Source: WRHT01 sp031550525
GTDB taxonomy: Bacteria > Desulfobacterota > Desulfovibrionia > Desulfovibrionales > Desulfovibrionaceae
Direction: 5' to 3'
NCBI GenBank assembly: GCA_031550525.1
Contig: JAVBON010000005.1
Location: 1-64,000, forward strand
Length of the DNA stretch: 64,000 nt
The translations under genes were made by a program, and so were the position numbers. This document shows positions 1 through 9,450 of the stretch, in pieces. The notes below the pieces were generated by a model that was not told the origin of the DNA, ran no database searches, and saw nothing but the letters and a program-made list of their open reading frames with translations. Position 1 is the first letter of the stretch. Each line of letters begins with the position of its first letter.

Positions 1-314
1 AGTTAAGGGTAAGTTACCTTGTGCTGCAATTTTAGCTCTACAAAAAATTTACCATATTAGCAATAAAAAATACATTTTTGTAAAAGACTGTAGCACAATA
101 GGTTGCAGCACATTCATTTCAAGTATCTTCAGCATACTAAATTTACAGGCACAACCTCCGCCCCCGCAAAACCTAGCAATATGAACCCTTCGCTGGACCA
201 GGGGCCCGCTGGCCCCTGGTGGGAGAGGGGGTCCGGGGGAGAGGGCAAAGCCCTCGCCCCCGGCCGCCGGAGGCATTACCAGACGCGGCGCAAGCCGCAT
301 CATCATATATTCTC
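1..314. other. intergenic region downstream of purF
   Basis: I see no convincing gene here. The first 170 bases are AT-rich. The rest holds two strong GC-rich hairpins: arms 197-206 and 211-220 (10 bp, loop CGCT), and a longer interrupted stem spanning 233-263. They lie just past the purF stop on the minus strand and probably act in termination or 3' end stabilisation, although no clean U-tract follows them. Confidence 0.6.
233..263 (-). terminator. GC-rich hairpin after purF
   Basis: The stem pairs CCGGGGG (233-239) with CCCCCGG (257-263), and GAGGGC (241-246) with GCCCTC (250-255), around an AAA loop. It lies about 50 nt downstream of the purF stop. There is no run of T on the minus strand after it, so it may be an RNA-stabilising hairpin rather than a classical intrinsic terminator. 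Confidence 0.5.
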
Positions 315-1733
315 TTACGGCTTAACTTTGTAATCGCCATTCCAGCAGGCGGTGCAGAAGCCTTGTTCCGGTTTCGGGAAGATGCCTAGTATTCCTTCGA
401 GGGAGAGGTAGCCAAGGCTGTCCATATTGAGGATGGAGCGTATTTCGTCCAGGGAGTATTTGTAGGCCATTAGCTCGCTGTAGTGGGGGAAGTCCACGCC
501 GTAAAGGCAGGGGTGGCGCGTGGGCGGGCAGGCTATGCGCAGGTGCACTTCTGTTGCGCCCGCGTCGCGCAGTTCCTTGCCAAGGGCGGCGGTAGTGGTG
601 CCGCGAATAAGGGAGTCGTCCACCAGCACTATGCGTTTGCCGCGCACAACTTCGCGCACCACGTTATGCTTCATGCGCACGGCGGCGGCGCGCGCGGCCT
701 GGCCTGGGGCTATGAAGCTGCGGCCTATGTAGTGGTTGCGTATAAGGCCGCGGTCTATGGGCAGGCCCATGCCTTGGGCGTAGCCGCCGGCGGCGGAGGC
801 GCCGGAGTCGGGTATGGCCACTACCAGGTCGGCGTTAACAGGCTGCTCTTGGGCCAGCACGCGTCCGCACTGCTTGCGGAACATATGCGGAGTGTGGCCG
901 AACACAACGGAATCGGGGCGGGCGAAGTAGATGAGTTCCAGCAGGCATTTTGCGGTGGGGGTTCCCGCCGCGCCGAAGCGTACGGAGTGAATGCCGCCGT
1001 CGTTGCATACCACCATTTCTCCGGGCTCGATTTCACGCTCGAAGGTAGCGCCTATTTGGTCGAAGGCGCAGGTTTCGGAGGCAACGACGTAGCCGTGGCC
1101 CAGGCGGCCAAGCACTAGAGGGCGGTAGCCCCAAGGGTCGCGGGCGGCGATAAGGCGGTCGCTAAAGAGCAGCACAATGGCAAAAGCGGCTTCGGCCTTG
1201 GCCAGCACGTTGGCAATTTCGGCGTCGGTGGTGGCGTGGTCTTGGGCCAGCATGTGCAGCATGAGCTCGCTGTCGGATGTGGTTTGCAGAAAGGCTCCGG
1301 TCTCCATAAGATAATTGGCGTAGCGGCTGCCTTTGGCAAGGTTGCCGTTATGGGCCAGGGCAATTTCGCCGCCCACATAGCGGCCCATAAGTGGCTGGGC
1401 GTTGGCGAAGGAGCTGGTTCCGGCCGTGGAGTAGCGCACATGGCCTATGGCGGAATCGCCAGGCAGGGTTTGGGCTTCGCCTTTGCCGAAAACGCGGGCG
1501 ACCAGGCCCATGCCGCGGTGGCCGTGCAAAATGCCGTTGTTGCAGCTTACAATACCGGCGGATTCCTGCCCTCTGTGCTGCAGCGCGTGCAGGGCCATGG
1601 CGGCGAGAGGGGCGGAATCTTTAACGCCGAAAAGGCCTACCACGCCGCATTCGTCGCGCGGGCCGTCCTGATCATTGGAAGGGTCGGCAGGGGAAAGGAG
1701 TTCGAGTTCTTCCATCATTTCAGGTGTTAGCAT
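315..1733 (-). CDS. purF: amidophosphoribosyltransferase PurF
   Basis: First committed step of purine synthesis: PRPP plus glutamine gives phosphoribosylamine. Residue 29 is the N-terminal nucleophile of the class II glutaminase domain (DECGVVG), so a 28-residue leader must be removed. The PRPP loop VLVDDSLIRGTTT is at about 369-381. C263, C409, C460 and C463 fit the four ligands of the 4Fe-4S cluster in the Bacillus-type enzyme, which is absent from the E. coli type. The 472-residue length also fits the Bacillus class. The ATG overlaps the carB stop (ATGCTAA) and GAAGG lies upstream, so translation is probably coupled. Last gene of carA-carB-purF. Confidence 0.96.
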   Translation of the reverse strand: MLTPEMMEELELLSPADPSNDQDGPRDECGVVGLFGVKDSAPLAAMALHALQHRGQESAGIVSCNNGILHGHRGMGLVARVFGKGEAQTLPGDSAIGHVRYSTAGTSSFANAQPLMGRYVGGEIALAHNGNLAKGSRYANYLMETGAFLQTTSDSELMLHMLAQDHATTDAEIANVLAKAEAAFAIVLLFSDRLIAARDPWGYRPLVLGRLGHGYVVASETCAFDQIGATFEREIEPGEMVVCNDGGIHSVRFGAAGTPTAKCLLELIYFARPDSVVFGHTPHMFRKQCGRVLAQEQPVNADLVVAIPDSGASAAGGYAQGMGLPIDRGLIRNHYIGRSFIAPGQAARAAAVRMKHNVVREVVRGKRIVLVDDSLIRGTTTAALGKELRDAGATEVHLRIACPPTRHPCLYGVDFPHYSELMAYKYSLDEIRSILNMDSLGYLSLEGILGIFPKPEQGFCTACWNGDYKVKP

Positions 1734-4700
1734 ATTTTATTACCTTCGATGTATCCTTTGTAGTAGTCTTGCAGGGGCGCTATACTGCGCTCGGCCACCA
1801 GCCTGGTTTCCAGACCTTCCACAGCGGCGGCCAGCGCGGCAATGGTGGTTATGGTGGTTACTTTGCGCGACATGGCTTCGGCGCGTATTATTGTGGCATC
1901 ACGGGCCGATGTGGCGCCGCTGATGGTGTTTATAATCATGCAGGCCTGGCGGTTACGCATAAAGTCCAGCAGGTGCGGGCGTTGCGGCCCTATTTTTACC
2001 ACCAGCTCCGCCGGTATGTTGTGCTGGTGCAGCACATCACGCGTGCCGGGGGTGCAGTAAAGGGTGAAGCCAAGTTTTACCAGACGCGCGGCCAGCGGCA
2101 CAAGTGGTTCTTTATCGGAATCCGTAACGGTAAGAATAATGTTGCCGGAGTGGGGTATGGGGCTGCCGGCGGCTTCTTGCGCCTTTAAAAAGGCTATGCC
2201 GAAGCTGCGGTCTATGCCCATAACCTCGCCGGTGGAGCGCATTTCCGGCCCCAGGCCTATAACGCAGCCGGGGAAGCGGTCAAAGGGAATGACGGCTTCT
2301 TTAACGGCGTGGTAGCAGAGTTGCGGCTCTTCGGTAAAGTTTACCTGAGAGAGGGTTTTTCCGGCCATTACCTGCGCGGCCACGCCGGCTATGTTGCGCC
2401 CGGTGGCTTTGGAAACAAAAGGTATGGTGCGCGAGGCGCGGGGGTTGGCTTCTATAACGTAAACGTCGCCTTTGGAAATGGCCATCTGCACGTTCAGGAG
2501 GCCGCAGGTGCCCAAGCTGAGGCCGAGCTTGCGGGCGTAATCGCGAATGGTCTCTTTGGTGGCGTCGCTAAGGGTGTGCGTGGGTATGGAGCAGCAGGAG
2601 TCGCCGGAGTGAATGCCCGCCTGCTCAATGTGCTCCATAATGGCGGCAATGGTAACGTTTTCGCGGTCTACCACCGCATCCACGTCAATTTCAATTGCCG
2701 CTTCAAGGAATTTATCCACCAGAATGGGCGAGGAGGGGTCTAGTGTAAGGCCGGTTTCCACGCCGCTGACGTACACGCGCAGGTCTTCCTCGCTGTGGAT
2801 TATGCGCATGGCCCGGCCGCCCAGCACAAAGGAGGGGCGCACCATAACGGGGTAGCCTATTTCTTTGGCTATGCGGCAGGCCGATTCTTCGTTAACGGCC
2901 ATGCCGCTTGGCGGTTGGGGTATGCCAAGGCGCTCCACCAGCGCGCCGAATTCCTCGCGGTCTTCGGCCAAGGCAATGTCGGAGGGCTTGGTGCCCAAAA
3001 TGGGCACACCGGCTTTTTCCAGAGCGGCGGCGATGTTAAGCGGGGTTTGCCCGCCAAATTGCACTATAACCCCGTCGGGCTTCTCCGCCTCGCAAATGGC
3101 CAGAATATCTTCGGTGGTGACAGGCTCGAAGTAGAGGCTGTCCGCCGTATCATAGTCGGTGGAGACTGTTTCGGGGTTGGAGTTGACCATAATGGCGTTA
3201 ATGCCGCAATCTTTAAGGGCAAAGCAAGCCTGCACGCAGCAGTAGTCAAATTCCACGCCTTGGCCTATGCGGTTGGGGCCGCCGCCAAGTATAATAACCT
3301 TGCGCGGGAGCCCGGCGGGCACAGGACGCGCGGCCATTTCCGCCATGTGCTCGCTGTGCAGGGGGTCGGCAAAGTCGCCGTCGTAGGTGGAGTAGAAGTA
3401 GGGGGTGTGCGCTTCAAACTCTCCCGCGCAGGTATCCACGCTGCGGAACACGGGGCGCACGTTCAGGGCGCGCCGGAGTGCGCCTATGTATTCGCCGGAT
3501 ATTTCCTGCTCCGGCTGCGATTTGTTGATAACTCTGGCGATGCGGGCGTCGCTGAAACCGTCGGCTTTAAGCTTTTTGAGCTTTTTGGCGGAAAGGCGCA
3601 ATGATTCGCTGCTTGCCAGAATTTCAGCGGCTTTTTTGGCGCTCTCGTGCCCTTCGGGCAAGAGGCGCAGGTGGTCTTCCAGCACCGGTCCCAGCTTGTG
3701 GGCGGCGCTTTGCACCAGCGGGGCTATTTCGCTGCCTATTCTTTGTTCCTGCTTCACAATTTCCATAATTTGCAGGAGAAACCACTTGTCTATTTTGGTT
3801 ATGTCATAGGCTTCATCCACACCCAGGCCAAGGCGCAGGGCCTCATACAGAAAGAGCAGGCGCTCGGGGTCGGTGGTGTAGAGCTTGGATTTGAGGGCTT
3901 CCAGCCGGTCGGCGCTGGAAAGGGGCGCTTCGTTTTTGCTTACGCGCTCCTGCAGGCCATCCAGCCCCACCTCAAGACCGCGCAGGGCTTTTTGCAAAGC
4001 CTCGCGGAAGTTGCCGCCCAAAGACATGGTCTCTCCCACCGATTTCATTGAGAAGCCCAGCAGCTTTTGGGCGCCGTGGAATTTTTCGAAGTTGAAGCGG
4101 GGCACTTTTACCACAATATAGTCGATGGTGGGCTCAAAACAGGCCGATGTGCCGGTAATATCGTTTTTAAGCTCGTCCAGGGTGTAGCCCAGGGCCAACT
4201 TGGCGGCCACGCGGGCTATGGGAAAACCCGTGGCCTTGGAGGCAAGGGCGGAGGAGCGTGAAACACGGGGGTTCATTTCTATTACCACCCTGCGCCCGTT
4301 GGCTGGGTTAATGGCAAACTGGATGTTGCAGCCGCCCGTATCAACGCCGATGGCCCTCACCACTTTGAGGCCGTCCTGCCGCAGGGCCTGGTATTCGGTA
4401 TCCGTAAGGGTGAGTATGGGGGCCACGGTTATGGAGTCGCCTGTGTGCACGCCCATGGGGTCGAAGTTTTCGATGCCGCATATTACAATGGCGTTGTCGG
4501 CGCAATCGCGCATGACTTCCAGCTCAATTTCCTTCCAGCCCAGCACGGATTCCTCAACCAGAATCTGGTTGATGGGCGAGGCGTTTATGCCTGTTTGGGC
4601 GGCTTCTTTGAATTCTTCAATGTTGTAGGCAATGCCGCCGCCGGTGCCGCCCAAGGTGTAGGAGGGGCGGATTATTACGGGGAAGCCGATGTCGTCTATT

Positions 4701-5173
4701 ATGCCCATTGCCTCTTCAAGGGTGGTGGCCAGACCGCTTTTGGGCATATCCAGACCTATTTCCAGCATGGTGCGGCGAAAGGCCTCGCGGCTTTCGGCGA
4801 GCTCAATGGATTCCGGCTGGGCGCCTATTACTTTTACGCCGCATTCTTCAAGCACGCCCGATTTATGCAGCTCCATGGCCAGGTTAAGGGCGGTCTGCCC
4901 GCCAAGGGTGGGCAGTATGGCATCGGGTTTTTCCTTGCGGATTATGTCGGCGGCCATTTGCACGGTAAGGGGCTCCATATAGGTGCGGTCGCTAAAGGCG
5001 ACGTCCGTCATAACCGTGGCCGGGTTGGAGTTTAAAAGTATGATGCGGCAGCCTTCTTCTTTAAGGGCCTTGCAGCCCTGCGTGCCGGAATAATCAAACT
5101 CGCAGGCCTGCCCTATGATGATGGGGCCGGAGCCCAGAATCATTATTGTATTCAAATCTTGGCGCTTTGGCAT
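1727..5173 (-). CDS. carB: carbamoyl-phosphate synthase large subunit CarB
   Basis: Makes carbamoyl phosphate from bicarbonate, ATP and ammonia delivered by CarA, for arginine and pyrimidine synthesis. Both homologous ATP-grasp halves are present: MILGSGPIIIGQACEFDYSG near the N-terminus, and the second half starting with VIILGGGPNRIGQG. A C-terminal MGS-like allosteric domain follows. The protein has 1148 residues, about 75 more than E. coli CarB. The excess is mainly a Lys/Ala/Leu-rich insertion at about residues 480-530, in the oligomerisation region between the halves. It starts 11 nt after carA with GAGAGG upstream, and its stop overlaps the purF start. Confidence 0.97.
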   Translation of the reverse strand: MPKRQDLNTIMILGSGPIIIGQACEFDYSGTQGCKALKEEGCRIILLNSNPATVMTDVAFSDRTYMEPLTVQMAADIIRKEKPDAILPTLGGQTALNLAMELHKSGVLEECGVKVIGAQPESIELAESREAFRRTMLEIGLDMPKSGLATTLEEAMGIIDDIGFPVIIRPSYTLGGTGGGIAYNIEEFKEAAQTGINASPINQILVEESVLGWKEIELEVMRDCADNAIVICGIENFDPMGVHTGDSITVAPILTLTDTEYQALRQDGLKVVRAIGVDTGGCNIQFAINPANGRRVVIEMNPRVSRSSALASKATGFPIARVAAKLALGYTLDELKNDITGTSACFEPTIDYIVVKVPRFNFEKFHGAQKLLGFSMKSVGETMSLGGNFREALQKALRGLEVGLDGLQERVSKNEAPLSSADRLEALKSKLYTTDPERLLFLYEALRLGLGVDEAYDITKIDKWFLLQIMEIVKQEQRIGSEIAPLVQSAAHKLGPVLEDHLRLLPEGHESAKKAAEILASSESLRLSAKKLKKLKADGFSDARIARVINKSQPEQEISGEYIGALRRALNVRPVFRSVDTCAGEFEAHTPYFYSTYDGDFADPLHSEHMAEMAARPVPAGLPRKVIILGGGPNRIGQGVEFDYCCVQACFALKDCGINAIMVNSNPETVSTDYDTADSLYFEPVTTEDILAICEAEKPDGVIVQFGGQTPLNIAAALEKAGVPILGTKPSDIALAEDREEFGALVERLGIPQPPSGMAVNEESACRIAKEIGYPVMVRPSFVLGGRAMRIIHSEEDLRVYVSGVETGLTLDPSSPILVDKFLEAAIEIDVDAVVDRENVTIAAIMEHIEQAGIHSGDSCCSIPTHTLSDATKETIRDYARKLGLSLGTCGLLNVQMAISKGDVYVIEANPRASRTIPFVSKATGRNIAGVAAQVMAGKTLSQVNFTEEPQLCYHAVKEAVIPFDRFPGCVIGLGPEMRSTGEVMGIDRSFGIAFLKAQEAAGSPIPHSGNIILTVTDSDKEPLVPLAARLVKLGFTLYCTPGTRDVLHQHNIPAELVVKIGPQRPHLLDFMRNRQACMIINTISGATSARDATIIRAEAMSRKVTTITTIAALAAAVEGLETRLVAERSIAPLQDYYKGYIEGNKIC

Positions 5174-5184
5174 GATGTACCTCT

Positions 5185-6336
5185 CTATTTTCCGGCGTTA
5201 AGAATGAGCCTGCGGAACTGCGGGAACAGATCGTGCGAATCCCAGGTGCCGGGGGCTGTTTCCGGGTGGTATTGCACGGAGAAGGCTGGGACGGATGTGG
5301 ATTCCATGCCTTCAAGGGTTCCGTCGTTCAGGTTCCAGTGGGTGGCTATTACGTCGGAGGGGAGGGATTCCGGATCTACGTTAAAACCGTGGTTCTGGCT
5401 GGTAATGCTCACCTTGCCCGTTTTTACGTCTTGCACGGGGTGGTTCATGCCGTGGTGGCCGAAGGGCATTTTAAAGGTTCTGCCGCCATGGGCCAAGCCC
5501 ATGAGCTGGTGCCCTAGACAGATGCCGAATATGGGCAGACGCCCGAAAAGCTGTTTTATTGTCTCTATGGCGTAGCCGCAGGCGCCGGGGTCGCCGGGGC
5601 CGTTGGAGAGCATTACGCCGTCCGCCCTGGAGGCGAGTATTTCTTGTGCCGTTACGGTGGCGGGCCACACGGTGGGCTGCATGCCGTTGGCGTAAAGATG
5701 CATGAGTATGGAGCGTTTAACGCCGAAATCTATAACCGCCACATTAAGCGTTTTTTCCGGCTGGGCCAAAGGCTCCACCAGCACCGGCCAGTTGATTTCG
5801 GCCGGAGGGGTAAACTGGTAACGCTGGCCGCGCGTAGCCTTGCTGGCCAGATCTTGCCCCTGCATGGACGGCAGCGCTTGGGCCCGGCGCAGGAGGGAGG
5901 CTTTATCGAGATCCAGCGCGCTTATTATGCCGTTGCGCGTGCCGTGCTGGCGCAGGTGCAGGGTAAGGGCGCGGGTGTCTATGCCGTGAATGCCTGTAAC
6001 GCCGCAGTCGCGCAGCTTTTTATCCAGCGAGCCGTTGGCGCGCCAGTGGGGGAAGGGTATATCCTCGGCCTGGGTGAAGAGGTCGTGAAAAACAGCCCCG
6101 CCCGCGTAAATGCCGGGGGCCTCGTCGTCATAGATGTTTGTGCCGTAGTCGCCCATATGGGCAGCGGTAAAGGCGACGATTTGCCCGTAAAACGACGGGT
6201 CGGTCAGGGTTTCCTGATACCCGCAAAGGCCTGTAGTGAACACCACTTCGCCCGTGGCTTCCTGAGCCGTTCCGCAGGCGATTCCCTCAAAGCAGGTGCC
6301 GTCGTCCAACATTAATAGCGCTGGTTTTTGTAACAT
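5185..6336 (-). CDS. carA: carbamoyl-phosphate synthase small subunit CarA
   Basis: Glutamine amidotransferase subunit that hydrolyses glutamine and passes ammonia to CarB. The N-terminal CPSase domain is followed by a class I glutaminase domain with the nucleophile C273 in GICLGHQ and the HPE triad partner near the C-terminus (YHPETAPG). I chose the ATG at 6336 (MLQKPALLML), because GAGG lies 6-9 nt upstream and the resulting 383 residues match the usual family length. The frame stays open to 6399, but that extension has no family similarity. It heads the carA-carB-purF operon, divergent from glnN. Confidence 0.96.
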   Translation of the reverse strand: MLQKPALLMLDDGTCFEGIACGTAQEATGEVVFTTGLCGYQETLTDPSFYGQIVAFTAAHMGDYGTNIYDDEAPGIYAGGAVFHDLFTQAEDIPFPHWRANGSLDKKLRDCGVTGIHGIDTRALTLHLRQHGTRNGIISALDLDKASLLRRAQALPSMQGQDLASKATRGQRYQFTPPAEINWPVLVEPLAQPEKTLNVAVIDFGVKRSILMHLYANGMQPTVWPATVTAQEILASRADGVMLSNGPGDPGACGYAIETIKQLFGRLPIFGICLGHQLMGLAHGGRTFKMPFGHHGMNHPVQDVKTGKVSITSQNHGFNVDPESLPSDVIATHWNLNDGTLEGMESTSVPAFSVQYHPETAPGTWDSHDLFPQFRRLILNAGK

Positions 6337-6833
6337 CAAAGCCTCGCAAAAGTAGCTTGTGGTTATGCGGCTTTTGCCGCCGTATTGAATGCGACTCAAT
6401 TTTTGTTATGAGACGCATTCCAGCGCCCTGGCGCTGGCGGCGCGGCCGCGCGTTGCCTGCCTGTAAAGGCAAGGCGCGCTTAACTATTTGCCAACTCAAG
6501 ATAATAACTTTTTAAGCGGAGTCAAAAAACATCCATTAACTTGTACGCCCGCTTTTACCCTTAGTTCGACACAGCGTCCAGTACAATTTTATTTAATACA
6601 TTTATGTAATTTTATCTTAAAAAACATTACAAAAATGTATTAAAACTTAAAATTTTGTCTGTTTTGCAAGGAATCCAGCTTTGCAATATTCAAATAATAT
6701 TTAAATATTACATGTAGTTATTTTTCATATCATGGTGTACTGCGCATTTTGGCAAGAAAGTTGCTTTTACAAGACTTGTAAGGGACGCTGCCAGCCGGGC
6801 GGCAAACCCGCCCGCCTTTTGAAGGAGCCTTTT
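6337..6833. other. divergent carA/glnN regulatory region
   Basis: About 500 bp without a gene. The carA side (6400-6500) is GC-rich. From 6580 to 6730 the sequence is very AT-rich and full of dyads: TTGCAA at 6664-6669 and again at 6681-6686, and a perfect 16-bp palindrome TAATATTTAAATATTA at 6695-6710. Two ACAT...ATGT dyads lie at about 6598-6607 and 6624-6639. These precede the sigma-54 promoter of glnN and are natural candidates for enhancer and bending sites. No motif was clear enough to name the regulator. Confidence 0.6.
6750..6765 (+). promoter_or_regulatory. sigma-54 promoter of glnN
   Basis: TGGCAAGAAAGTTGCT matches the RpoN consensus TGGCACG-N4-TTGCW with exact -24/-12 spacing; the single mismatch is A for C at the sixth base. 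The predicted transcription start is about 6776, giving a leader of about 58 nt before the glnN ATG at 6834. The role of glnN, a nitrogen-regulated gene, fits. The upstream AT-rich dyads would suit an enhancer-binding activator such as NtrC, which is inference. Confidence 0.8.
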
Positions 6834-9029
6834 ATGCCCAGCGCAATAACCACACGCGGCCTTGTGCGCGCGGCCGTAGCCACGGAAGCGCCCGCGCCTT
6901 GCCTTGCGTATTCATATAACCCTTCCGCCATTTACGGACGCGATGTATTCAGCCTGCGCGTAATGCGCGAGCGCCTGCCCAAAGACGTGTTCAAACGCCT
7001 TGAAGAGGCTTGCGGCAGCGGTGGGAGCCTGGCGGAGGGCGATGCCGATATTGTGGCCAACTCCATGAAGGATTGGGCCATAGAAAATGGGGCCACGCAT
7101 TTTACGCACTGGTTTCAGCCCATGACCGGCTCCACCGCAGAAAAGCACGACGCCTTTGTTACGCCGGACCCGGCCACAGGCCGCCTTTTAAACGAGTTTT
7201 CCGGCAAAATGCTCATCAAGGGCGAGCCGGACGCGTCGTCCTTCCCCTCCGGCGGCATCCGTTCCACCTTTGAGGCGCGCGGCTACACCGCCTGGGACCC
7301 TTCCAGCCCGGCCTTTCTTATTGAAAACTGCCGGGGCAAGACCTTGTACGTGCCCTCGATTTTCTTTTCCTACACCGGCGAATCTTTGGATCGCAAAACC
7401 CCGCTTTTGCGCTCCCTAAACGCCGTATCCGCGCAGTCTTTGCGTGTATTGCGCCTGTTCGGCAACACCACGGCCACCCACGTAAGCGCCATGGTGGGCG
7501 CGGAGCAGGAGTACTTTTTGGTAGACAAACGCTACCACGCCCTGCGCGACGATTTGCGGCTGGCCGGGCGCACCTTGTTTGGCGCGAGGCCCGGCAAGGG
7601 GCAGGAGCATGAAGATCATTACTTCGGGGCTATTGGGCAACGCGTGCTGGGTTTTATGGCTGATGTTGAGGAACGTATGCTCGCGCTGGGCATACCCGCC
7701 CGTACCCGGCATAACGAGGTGGCTCCAGCCCAGTTCGAGCTGGCCCCCATGTTTGAGGCAGCCAATATAGCCACGGACCATAACATGCTCACCATGGAGA
7801 TTTTGCGCACCCTAGCCCCCAGGCACGGCTTTGCCTGCCTGCTGCACGAAAAACCCTTTGCCGGCATTAACGGCTCCGGCAAGCACAACAACTGGTCGCT
7901 GTGCGATTCAGACGGCAACAACCTTTTGGACCCCGGCAATACCCCGCACGATAACGCGCAGTTTCTGGTGTTTCTCGCCGCCGTGCTAACCGCCGTGCAC
8001 AAATATGCCATTGCCCTGCGCCTTGGCACCATAGGCGCTGGCAACGACCACCGCCTTGGGGCCAACGAGGCCCCGCCAGCCATACTCTCGGTATTTTTGG
8101 GCGATCAGCTTACCGGCATTATCACCGCCATTGCCGAGGGCAAGGGCGGCAAAGATTCCGGCTGGGAGAGCGGGGTCATGCAGGTGGGGGTTTCCGCCCT
8201 GCCCCCGCTGCCGCGCGATGTTTCAGACAGAAACCGCACCAGCCCCTTCGCCTTTACCGGCAACAAGTTCGAGTTTCGTGCCGTGGGTTCTTCGCAATCC
8301 ATAGCTCCGGCCAATATCGCCCTTAACTCCGCCATGGCCGCCGTGCTGGACGATATGGCAACGGAGCTGGAAAGCGCCACCGCCCAAGGTCTGCCCCTTA
8401 CCCAAGCCGTGCAGGAGCTTTTGGCCCGCAGCTTCAAGGCCAGCATGCCGGTTGTGTTTAACGGCAACGGCTATGCGCAGGAGTGGCAGAACGAGGCCGC
8501 CCGGCGCGGCCTGCCCAACCTGCGCGATACCGTGAGCGTAATAAGCCATTATACCGACGACGCGGTTATGGGCCTGTTCGCCCGCCACGGCGTGCTCAGC
8601 GAGCGCGAGCAACTGGCCCGGCAGGAAATACTTTTTGATAACTATATAGTGGATATTCATATTGAAACCAAGCTCGTTTCCTCAATAGGCCGTTCGGTCA
8701 TTTTGCCTGTTGCGCTGGAGTGGCTGGGCCGTTTGGGTAAAACCGCCGCCTTGACCCAATCCCTTGCGCCCGCTGGCGAAAGCCTGCCGGAGCTGGATTA
8801 TTACAATCTGGCCCGCGGCCATGTTACCGCCCTTATGCGGTCGCTGGACCAACTGGACCAAAAACACGCCGAGCTGGATGCCATGAGCGGCACCAAAAAA
8901 CGGGCTGAGGCCGCCCGCGATTATTTGGTGCCGCTCATGGCTAAATGCCGCGAGCACGCCGACGCGCTGGAGGGCATGGTGAACGACGCTCTCTGGCCGC
9001 TGCCCAAGTATAACGAGCTGCTCTGGTAA
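6834..9029 (+). CDS. glnN: glutamine synthetase type III (GlnN)
   Basis: ATP-dependent synthesis of glutamine from glutamate and ammonia. The 731-residue length and the sequence are of type III, not the ~470-residue type I. Shown by the N-terminal FGRD-like segment (YGRDVFSLRVMRERLP), the catalytic stretch with RHNEVAPAQFELAP, and NGSGKHNNWSL followed by the long type III C-terminal region. I chose the ATG at 6834 because GAAGGAG is at 6821-6827 and the sigma-54 promoter lies at 6750-6765; the open frame from 6732 would begin upstream of the transcription start. Together with gltB downstream it forms a GS/GOGAT pair. Confidence 0.95.
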   Translation: MPSAITTRGLVRAAVATEAPAPCLAYSYNPSAIYGRDVFSLRVMRERLPKDVFKRLEEACGSGGSLAEGDADIVANSMKDWAIENGATHFTHWFQPMTGSTAEKHDAFVTPDPATGRLLNEFSGKMLIKGEPDASSFPSGGIRSTFEARGYTAWDPSSPAFLIENCRGKTLYVPSIFFSYTGESLDRKTPLLRSLNAVSAQSLRVLRLFGNTTATHVSAMVGAEQEYFLVDKRYHALRDDLRLAGRTLFGARPGKGQEHEDHYFGAIGQRVLGFMADVEERMLALGIPARTRHNEVAPAQFELAPMFEAANIATDHNMLTMEILRTLAPRHGFACLLHEKPFAGINGSGKHNNWSLCDSDGNNLLDPGNTPHDNAQFLVFLAAVLTAVHKYAIALRLGTIGAGNDHRLGANEAPPAILSVFLGDQLTGIITAIAEGKGGKDSGWESGVMQVGVSALPPLPRDVSDRNRTSPFAFTGNKFEFRAVGSSQSIAPANIALNSAMAAVLDDMATELESATAQGLPLTQAVQELLARSFKASMPVVFNGNGYAQEWQNEAARRGLPNLRDTVSVISHYTDDAVMGLFARHGVLSEREQLARQEILFDNYIVDIHIETKLVSSIGRSVILPVALEWLGRLGKTAALTQSLAPAGESLPELDYYNLARGHVTALMRSLDQLDQKHAELDAMSGTKKRAEAARDYLVPLMAKCREHADALEGMVNDALWPLPKYNELLW

Positions 9030-9297
9030 AAATTGAGATCCGCCCGCAGTTTCTCGCAAAACAGCGGGCGGCCGGAGGAGGAGGTTAGCCAAGTGCAGGC
9101 GCGGCCCCTTCTCCTCCGGGCTCCCCTTGAGTATTTTAACTTTGACTTTTTATATATATTTTTAAAAAACTAAAATACGTTACTCCAAAAAAGCATAAAG
9201 GCCAGGAACTCTTTATTATACACGCAAAGCCGAAGCGGCTTTGCTAAAGGCACGCTGCGCTGCTCGCTTGCGGGCGTCACCTTCGGGGGCGACACAA

Positions 9298-9331
9298 GCA
9301 TTTCAACTTTTTCAAAGTTAAAATGCTCTAA
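9298..9331. repeat. AT-rich hairpin shared with 52.56 kb
   Basis: AGCATTT-C-AACTTT pairs with AAAGTT-A-AAATGCT around a short TTC loop. The right half (TTTCAAAGTTAAAATGCTCT) recurs nearly exactly at about 52557-52577, just upstream of the EF-G-like gene, where the left half is shortened. It may be a small dispersed repeat or a common leader hairpin. Confidence 0.5.
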
Positions 9332-9343
9332 AGTCATGGCGTG

Positions 9344-9450
9344 TGAAGCCAGATTTTATGAGCGCTGGGCTGGTTCTGTACTTCCCGTGCCTCACCCCTT
9401 CGGTGCGGCTTTACTGCGTTGCGCCGTCCAATTCCTCTTTCCTGCGGAGG
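9344..9450 (+). repeat. composite dispersed repeat, copy at 9.3 kb
   Basis: Starts with the terminal box TGAAGCCAGATTTTA (9344-9358) and continues into a module with GTGCCTCACCCCTTCGG and GTCCAATTCC...CTTTCCTGCGGA. The same order and spacing is found, inverted, at 44250-44356. The second module alone recurs at 48284-48346. It lies in the gltB leader and is not needed for the gltB reading frame. Confidence 0.7.

Noticed and set aside
49..333. Small overlapping frames at the left edge
   Set aside because: They lie over the hairpins after purF, have Gly/Pro-rich composition and no support.
6732..6833. N-terminal extension of GlnN by 34 residues
   Set aside because: It would begin upstream of the sigma-54 promoter's transcription start, and GAAGGAG marks the ATG at 6834.
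9244..9265. Sigma-54-like GGCACG...TGC before gltB
   Set aside because: The spacing between the GG and GC elements is one base too long and the sequence is part of a GC-rich repeat tract.
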